Part shown: piece by piece, positions 1 through 11,659 of the stretch
Position numbering within the stretch: position 1 is the stretch's first letter
How the letters are laid out: each line of letters opens with the position of its first letter
Assembly (NCBI GenBank): GCA_013388855.1
Contig: JACAEM010000034.1
Span: forward strand, 62,001-126,000
Length of the DNA: 64,000 bases
Reading direction: 5' to 3'
Source: Chloroflexota bacterium
GTDB lineage: Bacteria; Chloroflexota; Anaerolineae; Anaerolineales; Villigracilaceae
Program-made: the position numbers and the translations under genes
Notes under the pieces: generated by a model
The model's input: the letters and a program-made list of their open reading frames with translations, nothing else
Databases searched by the model: none
Told to the model about the DNA's origin: nothing

Positions 1-220
1 TGGGGTCTGTGCAGATGGTTGGTGCGGCGGATATCGGGGTCAATGTCGGTACGGGTGTGAACGAATCCACGGGGAGCGGGATGGGAGTGGCTGTTTCGGT
101 GAAGGGGACGCCCAATGTAGGCACGGCCGGCCAGGTCGGAGTCGGGGAGGCGGCAGATGGCAGGGAACATCCTGAAAGTAACACCGCGATGAGCAAGGCG
201 GAGAGCAGAGTCCTTTTCAT
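1..220 (-). CDS. NBR1-Ig-type lipoprotein, N-terminal part (cut by window edge)
   Basis: Reading the minus strand from ATG at 220, the product starts with a signal peptide and lipobox (LLSGC, lipidated Cys18), followed by a linker rich in Thr and Pro. It runs off the window just after TICTDP, the kind of Cys-containing lead-in that precedes the Ig-like domain in the lipoproteins at 49019-54914. An AGAGGAG ribosome-binding site lies 8 bases before the ATG. Only about 73 codons are visible, so the NBR1-Ig assignment is an inference from the shared layout; the lipoprotein call is direct. Confidence 0.72.
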   Translation of the reverse strand, partial: MKRTLLSALLIAVLLSGCSLPSAASPTPTWPAVPTLGVPFTETATPIPLPVDSFTPVPTLTPISAAPTICTDP

Positions 221-273
221 GCGATCATCTCCTCTGGCTTCATTATATCCCCGCGGCATATGCAACGATGAAA

Positions 274-299
274 AAAGTGCGGGGATAATCCCGCACTTT
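274..299 (-). terminator. Rho-independent terminator of the FIST gene
   Basis: A perfect 10-bp inverted repeat (AAAGTGCGGG) surrounds a six-base loop. On the minus strand it is followed by a run of T. It sits immediately after the stop codon of the FIST gene. Confidence 0.85.
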
Positions 300-300
300 G

Positions 301-1455
301 CTATGCTTCGCCAAAGACGATCACCATGATGTGCTGGTTCAACATTTGCGGTGGTCGTGAGTCTTTGCCCTGAACGATCTGCCCGAGGGTGTATCCCCCG
401 GCGATGGGGAGGTTGCGACCGAGGATATCCTGTACGGCTTCGATCTCAGAACCGGGATGCGATTTGAGGAGCATTTCCCACGCCAGGTCCGCAAGTACAA
501 GGGCAAAGACCGGTCTGGCGCCTTCGAGTTTTTGCAACGCCTGCTGGGCGGCTTCGTGGGCGGCATTCTCACACGAAACGCGGCTGCCCACGAGCAGGTA
601 CGCGTCCACGCCATCGCGCACGGGCGCGTTCATGCGGAAACTGCCGTCCGCCTCCACGCGGATGGGGGCGCGGATGACAAGTTGCTCGCCCTGCTCCACC
701 CCAAGCGGGTACAGCCGCGCCAGGTGACTCAGCGGCGGGAACGCCCAATCACGGGCGGGATACCCGAAGAGCTGGGCATAGGTCTCGGAGGCGGGACGAC
801 CATCGAGCGTGCGCAGCCAGAAGCCGCGCGACCGCGTCACGCGGAACTGACTGCCGACCGGGTTCCAGCCGTGTGCGGCGCCCACGCCCACGCGCAGGTT
901 TCCGCGCACCAACGCGGCGGTGAGCGCGCCGGTGCCAGTCTGCGGACCGGCCAGCTGGTAGGAATGACCCGTGTGCAGGTCGCCGGAGGAGAGCGCCCCT
1001 GCCAGCGCGTACGATCCGCCGGAGAGGGAATTGCATAACTGGTCGGCGTCTCCGTTGAAGCCATCCGCAAAAAAGAACAGGGCGCGCATGTCCGGTGCAT
1101 CGGCGATATGCTTCGAAAGTTTCGAGCCGGTCTCGCGGGCGCTTTGGGCGTAGCCGGGCATCCAGTGCGTCTCGGCTTGCAGGTCGCCGCCGAGCAGACC
1201 GACGATGACGGAGTTGGGATGCAGTCCGTCCATGGTCAGTCCCGCCGGACTGCTGAAACCGATCATGGGTGTATCGCCCAACAGGCCGGAAACGCCGCTG
1301 ACAACTTCGCGGGCCTGATATTGGTGCGAAGCAATGACAAAGCCCAGGGCTGGCGAGGCGCTCCCAAGCCGGTTCAAAGCGTGGTGCGTTGCCTGCAGCC
1401 CTGCGTCGCGCCCGTTCAGGGCATGTGCCTGTCCGATGGATGCATTAATGGTCAT
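301..1455 (-). CDS. FIST N- and C-domain sensory protein
   Basis: The 384-residue soluble protein matches the FIST family: an N-terminal FIST domain (about residues 30-225, with GFSSPAGL and ADGFNGD) and a FIST_C domain (about 230-370) ending in the typical IAGGYTLGQI segment. FIST domains are thought to bind small ligands such as amino acids and feed that signal to kinases or cyclases. There is no signal peptide or membrane segment. The gene starts 3 bases after the stop of the large sensor kinase upstream (AAGGA sits at that stop), so the two are surely co-transcribed. I infer that the FIST protein is a stand-alone sensory partner of that kinase. The ligand cannot be read from the sequence. 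Confidence 0.88.
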   Translation of the reverse strand: MTINASIGQAHALNGRDAGLQATHHALNRLGSASPALGFVIASHQYQAREVVSGVSGLLGDTPMIGFSSPAGLTMDGLHPNSVIVGLLGGDLQAETHWMPGYAQSARETGSKLSKHIADAPDMRALFFFADGFNGDADQLCNSLSGGSYALAGALSSGDLHTGHSYQLAGPQTGTGALTAALVRGNLRVGVGAAHGWNPVGSQFRVTRSRGFWLRTLDGRPASETYAQLFGYPARDWAFPPLSHLARLYPLGVEQGEQLVIRAPIRVEADGSFRMNAPVRDGVDAYLLVGSRVSCENAAHEAAQQALQKLEGARPVFALVLADLAWEMLLKSHPGSEIEAVQDILGRNLPIAGGYTLGQIVQGKDSRPPQMLNQHIMVIVFGEA

Positions 1456-1458
1456 TTG

Positions 1459-4400
1459 TCATCCTTCCGCGATGGGAACAGTGAAGTGGAAGGTGGTGCC
1501 TTTTCTGAATTCGCTGTCGAACCAGATACGCCCGCCCTGCATTTCCACGAGACTCTTCGTAATATTCAAACCCAATCCGGTACCCGGCGCTTCGCGCGCC
1601 TTCGAGTCATCCGAACGGAAGAAGCGCTGGAAGATCTTTGCCTGGTCTTCGACGCTGATGCCAATGCCGTTATCCTTCACCCACAAATGCACGACCTGCT
1701 TTGCCCCGGCAGGATCCCACTGGTTGACGGTTGATTCGGCGCCCACCAGGATCTTTCCGCCTTCGGGAGAATATTTATGGGCATTACTGATCAGGTTGGT
1801 GAGCACCTGTCCTACGCGCAGGCGGTCCGCCCAAACCAGGGGCAGGTGTGATGGAATTTGCACTTCGACAGACTGGCGTTTATCCTCCACCTGACGCTTG
1901 GTGGAACGGATAACCTCATCCACCACCTCCGGGATATCCACCGGCTTGTATTCGAGGCGCAGCCGTCCCGCTTCGATCTTGGCGTTGTCGTTGAGGTCGG
2001 AAACCAGCGCGGACATACGTTCGACATTGGAGCGGATCGTATTCAGGAAGTTGGCTTGCATCTCGGTGATTTGTCCCACCGAACCTGCCGCCAGCAGTTC
2101 CGAATAGCCCTTGATGGATGTCATCGGATTCTTCAATTCGTGCGCCACAAAAGAGACGAATTCGCTCTTCGCCAGGTTGGCGCGCTGGATTGCGTCGTAG
2201 AGTTGCGCGTTCGAGATGGCGATGGCGGCGCTGTCGCTCAATTGGTTCAGGAACGCCAGGTTGGTCTGTGAGTCGCTGGTGCTTTCAAGCAGGAGCAGAC
2301 CAATCACCTGCGCCTCCCGGCGAATGGGAACGATGATCTGCGTATGGGCAGTGGGCAGAATACCCTTCGAATTAGCGCCGATAAGCGAGACCTGATTCGG
2401 CTGTCCGCTTTCGACGGCGGCGCGAAGCACGGGCAGTTCAAGGGGCATGCGGGCGTCCTCGCCTTCCGCCAGGATGCCCTCATATCCCTGTTGCGCCATG
2501 ATTCGCAGGTTCTCCTCCTCGACCATGCCGATCAACCCCGCTTCGGCGTTCGAACGGCGCATCGCCCAATCCAGCGTGATACGCATGGCGCGGTCGATTT
2601 CGAGGCTGGCATTCAGTTCACGGACGATACGCCCCATGATCTGCAGTTCCTCCACCTTTTCGGAGAGTTCCTGGTCGGTGAGGGCGAGCAGACGGGCGTT
2701 CTCGATGGCAACTGCCGCCTGCCCGGCAAAGGCAGTCAGCAGGTTTTGGTCATCCTCCACGAAGGGCAGACCATCGCGGCGGTTGATGACCTCGATGACG
2801 CCGAGGATGCGGTCCTTGAATTGCATGGGGACGGCGAGAATGGCGCGGGTGAGGAATCCGGTCTGTTTATCGGGACCCGAATTTCGTGAGGAAGAGCGTT
2901 GAACATCGTTCTCGATGACGGGGGCGCGCGTCTGCACGGCGCGTCCCACGATTCCTGATCCGGCGGGGAGGCGCTGACCGAGCAGGTTGCCTGCCACCGG
3001 TCCCGCGGTGACGCGGAAGATGAGATCGCCGGTTTGTTCATCCATCAGGAACAATGTTCCGGCTTCGCAGTTCAGAATGTTAACGGAGTTCTCGAGGATG
3101 TATTGGAGTAGCGGTTCCTGCTCCAACGTGGAGGTCAACTGGCGGGTGATGTCGTTCAGTGTGGTGAGCTGGTGCGCGCGTTGCTGGGTCTCCTGCAGGA
3201 GACGGGCTTTTACGATGGCGCCTACGGTCTGGTCGGCAATTGCCTGCAGCAGGTCAAGTTGTGCGCGGGTGTAGGTGACGGTCGCGTCGCGGCTTCCGAC
3301 ACTGAGCGCGCCGATGGTCTCGGCGCCGGCGTTGAGCGGCACGCCCATCCACGCGTAGACTCCCTGGGAGGACGGCGTGATGTTGCGGGTCTGGCACTCC
3401 CGAGCGTAATCCTGCGTCAGGATTGGGCGCCCTTTGCGGATGACCTCCTGCCCCAATCCGAGGCTGGGCGGGAGCGGCTGATTCTCGCGCGCGTTGATGC
3501 GTTCCCCCTCTTCCACACAGAAACCGTAATATAGGTAGTTGGCGGCTTTGTTATATAGTGTGATGTGAAAGAGGGATGATGGGATGATTTGCGTCGCTTG
3601 GGCAAAGATCAATTCCAGCACGTCGTCGAAGGTGAGTGTGACGTTCACACCCTGCGACACGCGCGTCAGGGCGTTCATTTCCTGGACGCGGCGTTCCAGG
3701 TCGACAACAGTTTGGACGCGCGAGATCGCAACAGATGCCTGGTCTGAAATGCTGTCCAAAAAATCGAGGTCTCTGGGGGTGTACGCGCCGCCTGACAGTG
3801 GAGTGCCCAACGCAATCCAACCGACAGGGCGTTCCTCGCCGCGCAGGGCAATGAACAAGCGGGCTCCCAGCAATGCCAGCCGGGATTCGTCTCCTTTCAG
3901 GGCCGCCGGTGGGTTGAAAGAATCAAGGTACAGCGGGATTTTTTCATTCTTGAAGTATTGGACGATGGAACTGTTGGCGGAGAAACGGATGTCACTGGTG
4001 GGCCTGCCATCCTCCCCCGGGAGCGCCGCGTATTGATCGTTCAGTGAGTCATAAATATAAATATGAAGACGGTCGGGCACGAGGCTGCTCGAGATCTGTT
4101 GACGCAGAACTTTCCCGATGGAGTTCAGGTCGAGGGCGCTGGTCAACTCGTGGCTGAAGATACGCAGGCGATCCTCGTAGGCGCGGCGTCCGCGGAAGAA
4201 GGCGCTATCCACCAACACCTGCAAACGTGTGCGCAATGGGTCAAGGGAGACCGCAATCAGGAACACCAGTCCACCGATCAGGTATGGGTTATCCGACGGC
4301 ATGGCGATGGAAAAGATCGAGGCGATCCCACTGACCAACAGGGCATACCCGGCAACGGTGAGGATTGTCAGCAGGGCATACACCATTCCCTGACGCACCC

Positions 4401-5472
4401 AGGTATCGGTGCGCAGGAGGCGGAAGCGCTGGATCACGTATCCGTTGGCAAGGGGGAAAGCAATCAGTGGAACAAAGAGATAGGGGTTGAACGGAGGCGT
4501 TTCCGTCGATGGGTCAATCAGCCTTCTGACCGAAGAGTACAACAACCAGACAACAGCCGGACCAAATGCGACCAAAGCCCCGATCAGGATGGTACGTGCC
4601 TGACTTTTCACCACCGGCGAATAGGAGAAGGCGGCGCGATAGCCCAAAACCCCGAAGTAGAAAAGTCCCGCGATACCCATAAAAATATAGATAATACGCC
4701 ATGCCAAGAAATACGCGGTGGGGTTTTGAAAGTCATATAAGGTGCGATAGGCATTCAACGTCAGGGCAAGTCCGATCCCATATCCCAACCAGCGGATGTA
4801 AGGTCTTCCGATCACCACCCGCGCCTCCTGTGGGAATCCCAGTGCAAGGTCGATCAATGCGCCGCCGATCAAACCGATGGATAATGTCCACAGCATTGTG
4901 AAGCGGTGTGTTGTGTACAGGTCGAAAAGAGAACCGATACCGATTGCCAGGGAGGCGGTTAACATCGAGAAGGCGCGCCCCGCCGGTTCAGTCCGGCGCA
5001 ATCCGAAGATCCATAAACTGACAACCAGGAACACCAGGCTCAGGAAAGCCGGCATCCCGAAATATGCCACCCGATTGGCGGAGGAAAATTCCTGAAGCGT
5101 AATCTCGACGCTTTTGACCTCACCCGTCCCCGTACGCATCTCCACCGGCACAGGCTGCCCCACCGACAAACTGCCCAACACATCGCTCAAATCGTCCGCG
5201 CCGGAAATCGGAATGCCCTTGACTGAAACCAACTGATCTCCCAGTTTGAATCCCTGCTCGTACAACGCCCACGGAGAGGCGACATCCCGTGTGCCCGACC
5301 CATTCAACACCATGGTCTGCTCAAAGAAGCCACCGATAAAGGGATTCCTCAACCACTCGTATGCCAGGAACAACGTTGTAATGACAGCAACAGCCGCGAC
5401 GCCCTGATACACCAGCACAATGGCCTGCATGATTTTGTTTCGCATCGTGGGAAATTGACCGGACTGATACAT
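1459..5472 (-). CDS. Membrane sensor histidine kinase with PDZ domain, multiple TM helices and four GAF domains
   Basis: This 1337-residue protein is a very large sensor kinase. In order: one TM helix (about 15-36); a PDZ-like domain (about 62-130, with LGDQLVSVKGIPISG); a block of about seven hydrophobic helices (about 135-400); four GAF-like domains (about 425-1090); a HisKA dimerisation domain with phospho-acceptor His near 1111 (VAHELKNPMTSIKGY); and a HATPase_c domain (N box NLISNAHKYSP near 1225, then DNGIGIS and GTGLGLNITKS). The PDZ module should lie outside the membrane and the GAF and kinase parts inside (inference). It is the first gene of a two-gene operon with the FIST gene; no response regulator is adjacent. 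The ATG at 5472 lacks a convincing ribosome-binding site, and ATG at codon 10 is an alternative start. Confidence 0.9.
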   Translation of the reverse strand: MYQSGQFPTMRNKIMQAIVLVYQGVAAVAVITTLFLAYEWLRNPFIGGFFEQTMVLNGSGTRDVASPWALYEQGFKLGDQLVSVKGIPISGADDLSDVLGSLSVGQPVPVEMRTGTGEVKSVEITLQEFSSANRVAYFGMPAFLSLVFLVVSLWIFGLRRTEPAGRAFSMLTASLAIGIGSLFDLYTTHRFTMLWTLSIGLIGGALIDLALGFPQEARVVIGRPYIRWLGYGIGLALTLNAYRTLYDFQNPTAYFLAWRIIYIFMGIAGLFYFGVLGYRAAFSYSPVVKSQARTILIGALVAFGPAVVWLLYSSVRRLIDPSTETPPFNPYLFVPLIAFPLANGYVIQRFRLLRTDTWVRQGMVYALLTILTVAGYALLVSGIASIFSIAMPSDNPYLIGGLVFLIAVSLDPLRTRLQVLVDSAFFRGRRAYEDRLRIFSHELTSALDLNSIGKVLRQQISSSLVPDRLHIYIYDSLNDQYAALPGEDGRPTSDIRFSANSSIVQYFKNEKIPLYLDSFNPPAALKGDESRLALLGARLFIALRGEERPVGWIALGTPLSGGAYTPRDLDFLDSISDQASVAISRVQTVVDLERRVQEMNALTRVSQGVNVTLTFDDVLELIFAQATQIIPSSLFHITLYNKAANYLYYGFCVEEGERINARENQPLPPSLGLGQEVIRKGRPILTQDYARECQTRNITPSSQGVYAWMGVPLNAGAETIGALSVGSRDATVTYTRAQLDLLQAIADQTVGAIVKARLLQETQQRAHQLTTLNDITRQLTSTLEQEPLLQYILENSVNILNCEAGTLFLMDEQTGDLIFRVTAGPVAGNLLGQRLPAGSGIVGRAVQTRAPVIENDVQRSSSRNSGPDKQTGFLTRAILAVPMQFKDRILGVIEVINRRDGLPFVEDDQNLLTAFAGQAAVAIENARLLALTDQELSEKVEELQIMGRIVRELNASLEIDRAMRITLDWAMRRSNAEAGLIGMVEEENLRIMAQQGYEGILAEGEDARMPLELPVLRAAVESGQPNQVSLIGANSKGILPTAHTQIIVPIRREAQVIGLLLLESTSDSQTNLAFLNQLSDSAAIAISNAQLYDAIQRANLAKSEFVSFVAHELKNPMTSIKGYSELLAAGSVGQITEMQANFLNTIRSNVERMSALVSDLNDNAKIEAGRLRLEYKPVDIPEVVDEVIRSTKRQVEDKRQSVEVQIPSHLPLVWADRLRVGQVLTNLISNAHKYSPEGGKILVGAESTVNQWDPAGAKQVVHLWVKDNGIGISVEDQAKIFQRFFRSDDSKAREAPGTGLGLNITKSLVEMQGGRIWFDSEFRKGTTFHFTVPIAEG

Positions 5473-5541
5473 CGTTTGGTGGGGGAAATTTTACTCCACA
5501 TCTCCCCCGCCGAACTATGGTACTTTCATAACAAAGCAGAA

Positions 5542-5570
5542 AGGCGGAGCATCTTTTCGATGCCCCGCCT
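5542..5570 (-). terminator. Terminator downstream of gyrB
   Basis: A 12-bp inverted repeat with one mismatch (AGGCGGAGCATC paired with GATGCCCCGCCT, loop of 5) lies 11 bases after the gyrB stop codon. On the minus strand it is followed by TTTCTGCTTTG, so the T tract is weak. Confidence 0.65.
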
Positions 5571-5580
5571 CCGTCTAACC

Positions 5581-8566
<2,986 letters not shown>

Positions 8567-8597
8567 AAGCAATTGATTCTACCATACCGACCATGAC

Positions 8598-8627
8598 TTG
8601 GCATGTTCCGGTGAAGGCAGGTACAAT
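8598..8627 (+). promoter_or_regulatory. Sigma-70-type promoter of a leaderless gene
   Basis: TTGGCA (8598-8603) and TACAAT (8622-8627) are separated by 18 bases. The -10 box ends 6 bases before the ATG at 8634, so transcription should begin at or next to the start codon. Confidence 0.65.
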
Positions 8628-8633
8628 GAAAGT

Positions 8634-9446
8634 ATGAATGAGCAGAAATACCTGCCCGATTCCAACCGCGTCGGATTATTGACCTCGACGGTTCTGCTGG
8701 CTTTTGCGATTGCACGCATCATTCAGGCGCCTGAATTCAACCTCGAAGTGCAGTTACCCGGCTTTTTGCTCACTCTTCCTTTAAACATATCCACCGCCAT
8801 GAGTTTGCTCACAGCAGGGCTTGCCGCCAGCGGCATGGATTGGCTCCTGCGCGGACATCCCTCCCTGCAAGGCAGGAATACCTTTCAGTGGTGGATCCTG
8901 CCCACCCTCACGACTTTTGTCATCAGTGTATCGCTGACGGTCCTCCCCAATGGCACGGCGTGGTGGGTCGGATTTGCCATCACGGGCACCTTTCTCTTTT
9001 TCGTTTTTCTCGCCGAATACATCGTGGTTGATCCGGATGCGCCATTCTACTCAACCTCCATGGCGGGGTTAACCGCCATTTCCTATACGCTGTTCTTCAT
9101 CTTGGCAGTAGCATTGCGCTATAGCGATGCGCGGCTCTTTCTTATCGTACCGGGTCTGTTCATCGCCGCCGCATTCGCCAGCCTGCGAATCATGCACCTG
9201 CGTCTGAGCGGGAGATGGGAATTTGCCTGGGCGCTTGGCATTGCATTCGTCTGCGTCCAAATCGCGTCCGGCCTGCATTACTGGCCCATTTCACCGATCC
9301 AATTCGGGTTGATGCTGGTCGGTCCGCTGTACGCATTGACCAGCCTTGCCATTAATTTGAGCGAGGACATCCCTGTGCGCCGCGCCGCGCTCGAACCAGC
9401 GGTAATCACAGCGCTTTGTTGGGGAATGGCGGTTTTCATTCGATGA
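8634..9446 (+). CDS. Multi-spanning membrane protein of unknown function
   Basis: This 270-residue protein has about eight predicted membrane helices (roughly 15-30, 40-65, 85-105, 110-130, 145-165, 170-190, 200-220 and 225-245). It has no recognisable active-site motif. It resembles DUF5656-like proteins of Chloroflexota and cyanobacteria, but that assignment is uncertain. ATG 8634 was chosen over the in-frame TTG at 8598 because that TTG is part of the -35 box and the -10 box ends 6 bases before the ATG. The JAMM protease gene follows after a single base, so the two are probably translated from one message. Confidence 0.78.
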   Translation: MNEQKYLPDSNRVGLLTSTVLLAFAIARIIQAPEFNLEVQLPGFLLTLPLNISTAMSLLTAGLAASGMDWLLRGHPSLQGRNTFQWWILPTLTTFVISVSLTVLPNGTAWWVGFAITGTFLFFVFLAEYIVVDPDAPFYSTSMAGLTAISYTLFFILAVALRYSDARLFLIVPGLFIAAAFASLRIMHLRLSGRWEFAWALGIAFVCVQIASGLHYWPISPIQFGLMLVGPLYALTSLAINLSEDIPVRRAALEPAVITALCWGMAVFIR

Positions 9447-9447
9447 T

Positions 9448-9855
9448 ATGATCAGGCGACTATCCATTGGCAAAGAACACCGCAATGCGGTGCTTCGACA
9501 TGCGGAAAGTCAGTTGCCGCTGGAGGCTTGTGGCTTGCTGGCAGGGAGGGATGGCAGGGTGGAGAAGGTGATTCCTGTGCGGAATCAAGCCCAAAGTCCG
9601 GTGCGATTCGTGATGGATCCCTATGAACAACTCGCAGCATTCGACTGGATCGATTCGCTCGGACTCGACCTCCTGGGGATCTTCCATTCGCATCCCGCGG
9701 GACCGGAAACTGCCTCCGTGACCGACATCGCAGAAGCCGCTTACGAAGTGGTCCACGTCATCTGTTCAAGAGTGGGAATGCAATGGACCCTGCGCGGCTT
9801 TTGGATCGAAAACGGACAGGCAACCGAGATTCCGCTGTTATCAGCGGATTCGTGA
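9448..9855 (+). CDS. JAMM/MPN-family metalloprotease (Mov34/PAD-1 type)
   Basis: The 135-residue protein is a minimal JAB/MPN domain. It carries the zinc-binding signature H-x-H-x7-S-x2-D as HSHPAGPETASVTD (about residues 76-89) and an upstream acidic residue in PLEACGLLAG (about 24-33), which supplies the catalytic Glu in this family. Bacterial members cleave isopeptide or peptide bonds, for example during ThiS/MoaD/CysO-type sulfur transfer or ubiquitin-like protein processing. No ubiquitin-like or E1-like gene is next to it here, so the substrate is unknown. The ATG is one base past the stop of the membrane protein gene and lacks its own ribosome-binding site, which suggests translational coupling. 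Confidence 0.88.
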   Translation: MIRRLSIGKEHRNAVLRHAESQLPLEACGLLAGRDGRVEKVIPVRNQAQSPVRFVMDPYEQLAAFDWIDSLGLDLLGIFHSHPAGPETASVTDIAEAAYEVVHVICSRVGMQWTLRGFWIENGQATEIPLLSADS

Positions 9856-9862
9856 AACCATC

Positions 9863-9892
9863 TTGCCTTTCCCGTGTTTCCAGTAATACAAT
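9863..9892 (+). promoter_or_regulatory. Promoter of plsY
   Basis: TTGCCT (9863-9868) and TACAAT (9887-9892) are separated by 18 bases, just after the JAMM gene. AGGAG at 9901-9905 is then the ribosome-binding site for ATG 9914. Confidence 0.6.
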
Positions 9893-9913
9893 CGCTCTGG
9901 AGGAGAGATGTTT

Positions 9914-10603
9914 ATGCAAACTCTGATCGGTATTGGGGCTGTGCTTATCGGGTATATCCTGGGCTCCATTCCATTTGGGTTGTTGATCGTAAAATTAAAG
10001 ACGGGCAAGGATATTCGCGAGATTGAAAGCGGTCGCACCGGCGGGACGAATGCCATGCGTGCCGCCGGTTTTTGGGCGGGGTTGCTCACCGCCATCATGG
10101 ATATTCTGAAGGGTGCAGTCTCGGTCTGGGTGGCTCAGTGGATTGCCCCCGAAGCGCACCTGGCGCATCTCTTTGCGCCGGTTGGCGCGATCCTCGGGCA
10201 CAATTATTCGGTTTTCCTGATCAGCCGCGACGAAGATGGAAAACTGCGGTTTCACGGCGGCGCGGGGGGCGCCCCCGCGCTGGGCGGCGCGGTGGGTTTT
10301 TGGGGGTGGTCCCTGCCGATTGTTTTTGCGCTGGGCGCGCTGGTCTTTTTCTCGCTGGGGATTGCATCAGTCACCACAATGGCGGTTGCCTTCTTTGTGA
10401 CTGTTATATTCGCCATACGCGCCTCGATGGGATTGATGCCGTGGATCGATGTGCTATACGGCGTGTTCGCCGCGGTTTTGTTGGTTTGGGCATTGCGCCC
10501 CAACATCAAGAGATTACTTTCGGGCAACGAACGCGTGGTTAAATACAGTTTGCATGGCTGGCTGAAGGCGCGCAGGGAGGCAAAAGCTACGGCCCGCAAA
10601 TAG
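9914..10603 (+). CDS. plsY: Glycerol-3-phosphate acyltransferase PlsY
   Basis: This 229-residue integral membrane protein fits the PlsY family, which transfers an acyl group from acyl phosphate to glycerol 3-phosphate in the first step of phospholipid synthesis. Visible landmarks are GYILGSIPFGLLIVK at the N-terminus, SGRTGGTNAMRAAG (family form SGNIGATNxxR) and PVGAILGHNYSVFL followed by GGAGGAPALGG. The last segment is GGKGVAT in classical PlsY, so the normally conserved Lys is replaced here. About five to six membrane helices are predicted. I chose ATG 9914 because AGGAG sits 8 bases upstream; ATG 9908 would be too close. A strong hairpin follows the stop codon. Confidence 0.87.
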   Translation: MQTLIGIGAVLIGYILGSIPFGLLIVKLKTGKDIREIESGRTGGTNAMRAAGFWAGLLTAIMDILKGAVSVWVAQWIAPEAHLAHLFAPVGAILGHNYSVFLISRDEDGKLRFHGGAGGAPALGGAVGFWGWSLPIVFALGALVFFSLGIASVTTMAVAFFVTVIFAIRASMGLMPWIDVLYGVFAAVLLVWALRPNIKRLLSGNERVVKYSLHGWLKARREAKATARK

Positions 10604-10607
10604 AACA

Positions 10608-10635
10608 GAAAGTCCCCACCGATGTGGGGACGTTT
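10608..10635. terminator. Bidirectional terminator between convergent genes
   Basis: GTCCCCAC (10612-10619) and GTGGGGAC (10624-10631) form a perfect stem with a four-base loop, flanked by GAAA and GTTTC. It separates plsY from the convergent hydrolase gene. Confidence 0.75.
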
Positions 10636-10650
10636 CATTCCACATCATAA

Positions 10651-11478
10651 TCATTTGCTCATTTGCTGGAGCAAAGCCCGCAGGTTTCGTTGATGCAACC
10701 CCTGTGCCAGACCGCCAAGATACACGCGGCTCTTTCCACATTCCTCGATTGTGATTGCATCCAAAAGTTCGAGCGCATTCTTGCGCCGTGCAATTGCCTT
10801 GACCGATTTCTTGATCGCCGTAAGGTAGTTCAAATTCTCTTTCACCGCCGCATCGATCTCACCGCGCAGGATCACGTCGCCGTGTCCCTGCACAATATTC
10901 TCCAGGCCCATGCGCCCGATATGCTTGATCGAAGCCATGATGTCATCGATGTCGCCGTCCACAATGTAGGGAAGCGGCATGAACGAATCCCCCGCGAACA
11001 GGATGCGATCCTCCTCGACCAGCACGGCGATCCCGTCATGGCTGTGACCGACCGCCGTGGAAATGATCAGGTTCTTCTTGCCTACCCGCAGGGTCACATC
11101 CCCATCGACAAAGGTCATTTGCGGCAGGACGATCTTCACCTGCCGCAGCGCCGGATTCTGCTTTTGTGCGGCTTCCAGCGATGGGATGCCGCGTTCCTCT
11201 AACAGATCACGGCAACGCTCGTGCGCAATCACGGTCGCGCCGGGGAAAAAACAATTTCCCCAGGAATGATCGGCATGATAATGGGTATTAATGACATACC
11301 GCACCGGTACGTTCAATTCATGTTCGATGAATTCACGGATACTAAGCGTTTCATCTGGCAGCGCCAGCGTATCAATCACCACCGCCCATTGCGGCCCCGC
11401 CACCACGCCCGCAGTCACCTGGGCATACACTTCGCTTTGAAACCAATAGACATTTTCAGAGACACGTTCACGATGCAT
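10651..11478 (-). CDS. Metallo-beta-lactamase-fold hydrolase
   Basis: The 275-residue cytoplasmic protein has the complete metal-binding set of the MBL superfamily: THYHADHSWG (HxHxDH, about residues 65-74), GHSHDG (about 145), AGDS (about 163) and GHGD near 198. A C-terminal helical extension (about 205-275) is rich in Lys and Arg. Members include glyoxalase-II-like thioesterases, lactonases and other hydrolases; the substrate cannot be told here. The ATG at 11478 is preceded by ACGAGGG and by a good promoter. The gene is divergent from the receiver/transposase fusion gene (181 bp between the two starts), so the two could share regulation (inference). Confidence 0.88.
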   Translation of the reverse strand: MHRERVSENVYWFQSEVYAQVTAGVVAGPQWAVVIDTLALPDETLSIREFIEHELNVPVRYVINTHYHADHSWGNCFFPGATVIAHERCRDLLEERGIPSLEAAQKQNPALRQVKIVLPQMTFVDGDVTLRVGKKNLIISTAVGHSHDGIAVLVEEDRILFAGDSFMPLPYIVDGDIDDIMASIKHIGRMGLENIVQGHGDVILRGEIDAAVKENLNYLTAIKKSVKAIARRKNALELLDAITIEECGKSRVYLGGLAQGLHQRNLRALLQQMSK

Positions 11479-11507
11479 TCAAGACCCTCGTCCAGCTTTT
11501 TTTCTCA

Positions 11508-11536
11508 TTGATAGCACAAACAAGGGCGAAAATCAA
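11508..11536 (-). promoter_or_regulatory. Promoter of the MBL-fold hydrolase gene
   Basis: On the minus strand TTGATT (11536-11531) and TATCAA (11513-11508) are separated by 17 bases, placing the transcription start about 25 bases before the ATG. Confidence 0.6.
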
Positions 11537-11588
11537 GTTGACCAGACAACTTCTTCGCATTTTAGTAAGGATGCATGAATTACCATGC

Positions 11589-11617
11589 TTGCTTACGTGT
11601 TTCTACCGTGATACACT
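11589..11617 (+). promoter_or_regulatory. Promoter of the receiver/transposase fusion gene
   Basis: TTGCTT (11589-11594) and TACACT (11612-11617) are separated by 17 bases. The predicted leader is about 36 bases and has no clear Shine-Dalgarno sequence. Confidence 0.5.
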
Positions 11618-11659
11618 TTGAAAAGTCAGAGTGTAGTCCGGTTAACACGTTAGTGACAC

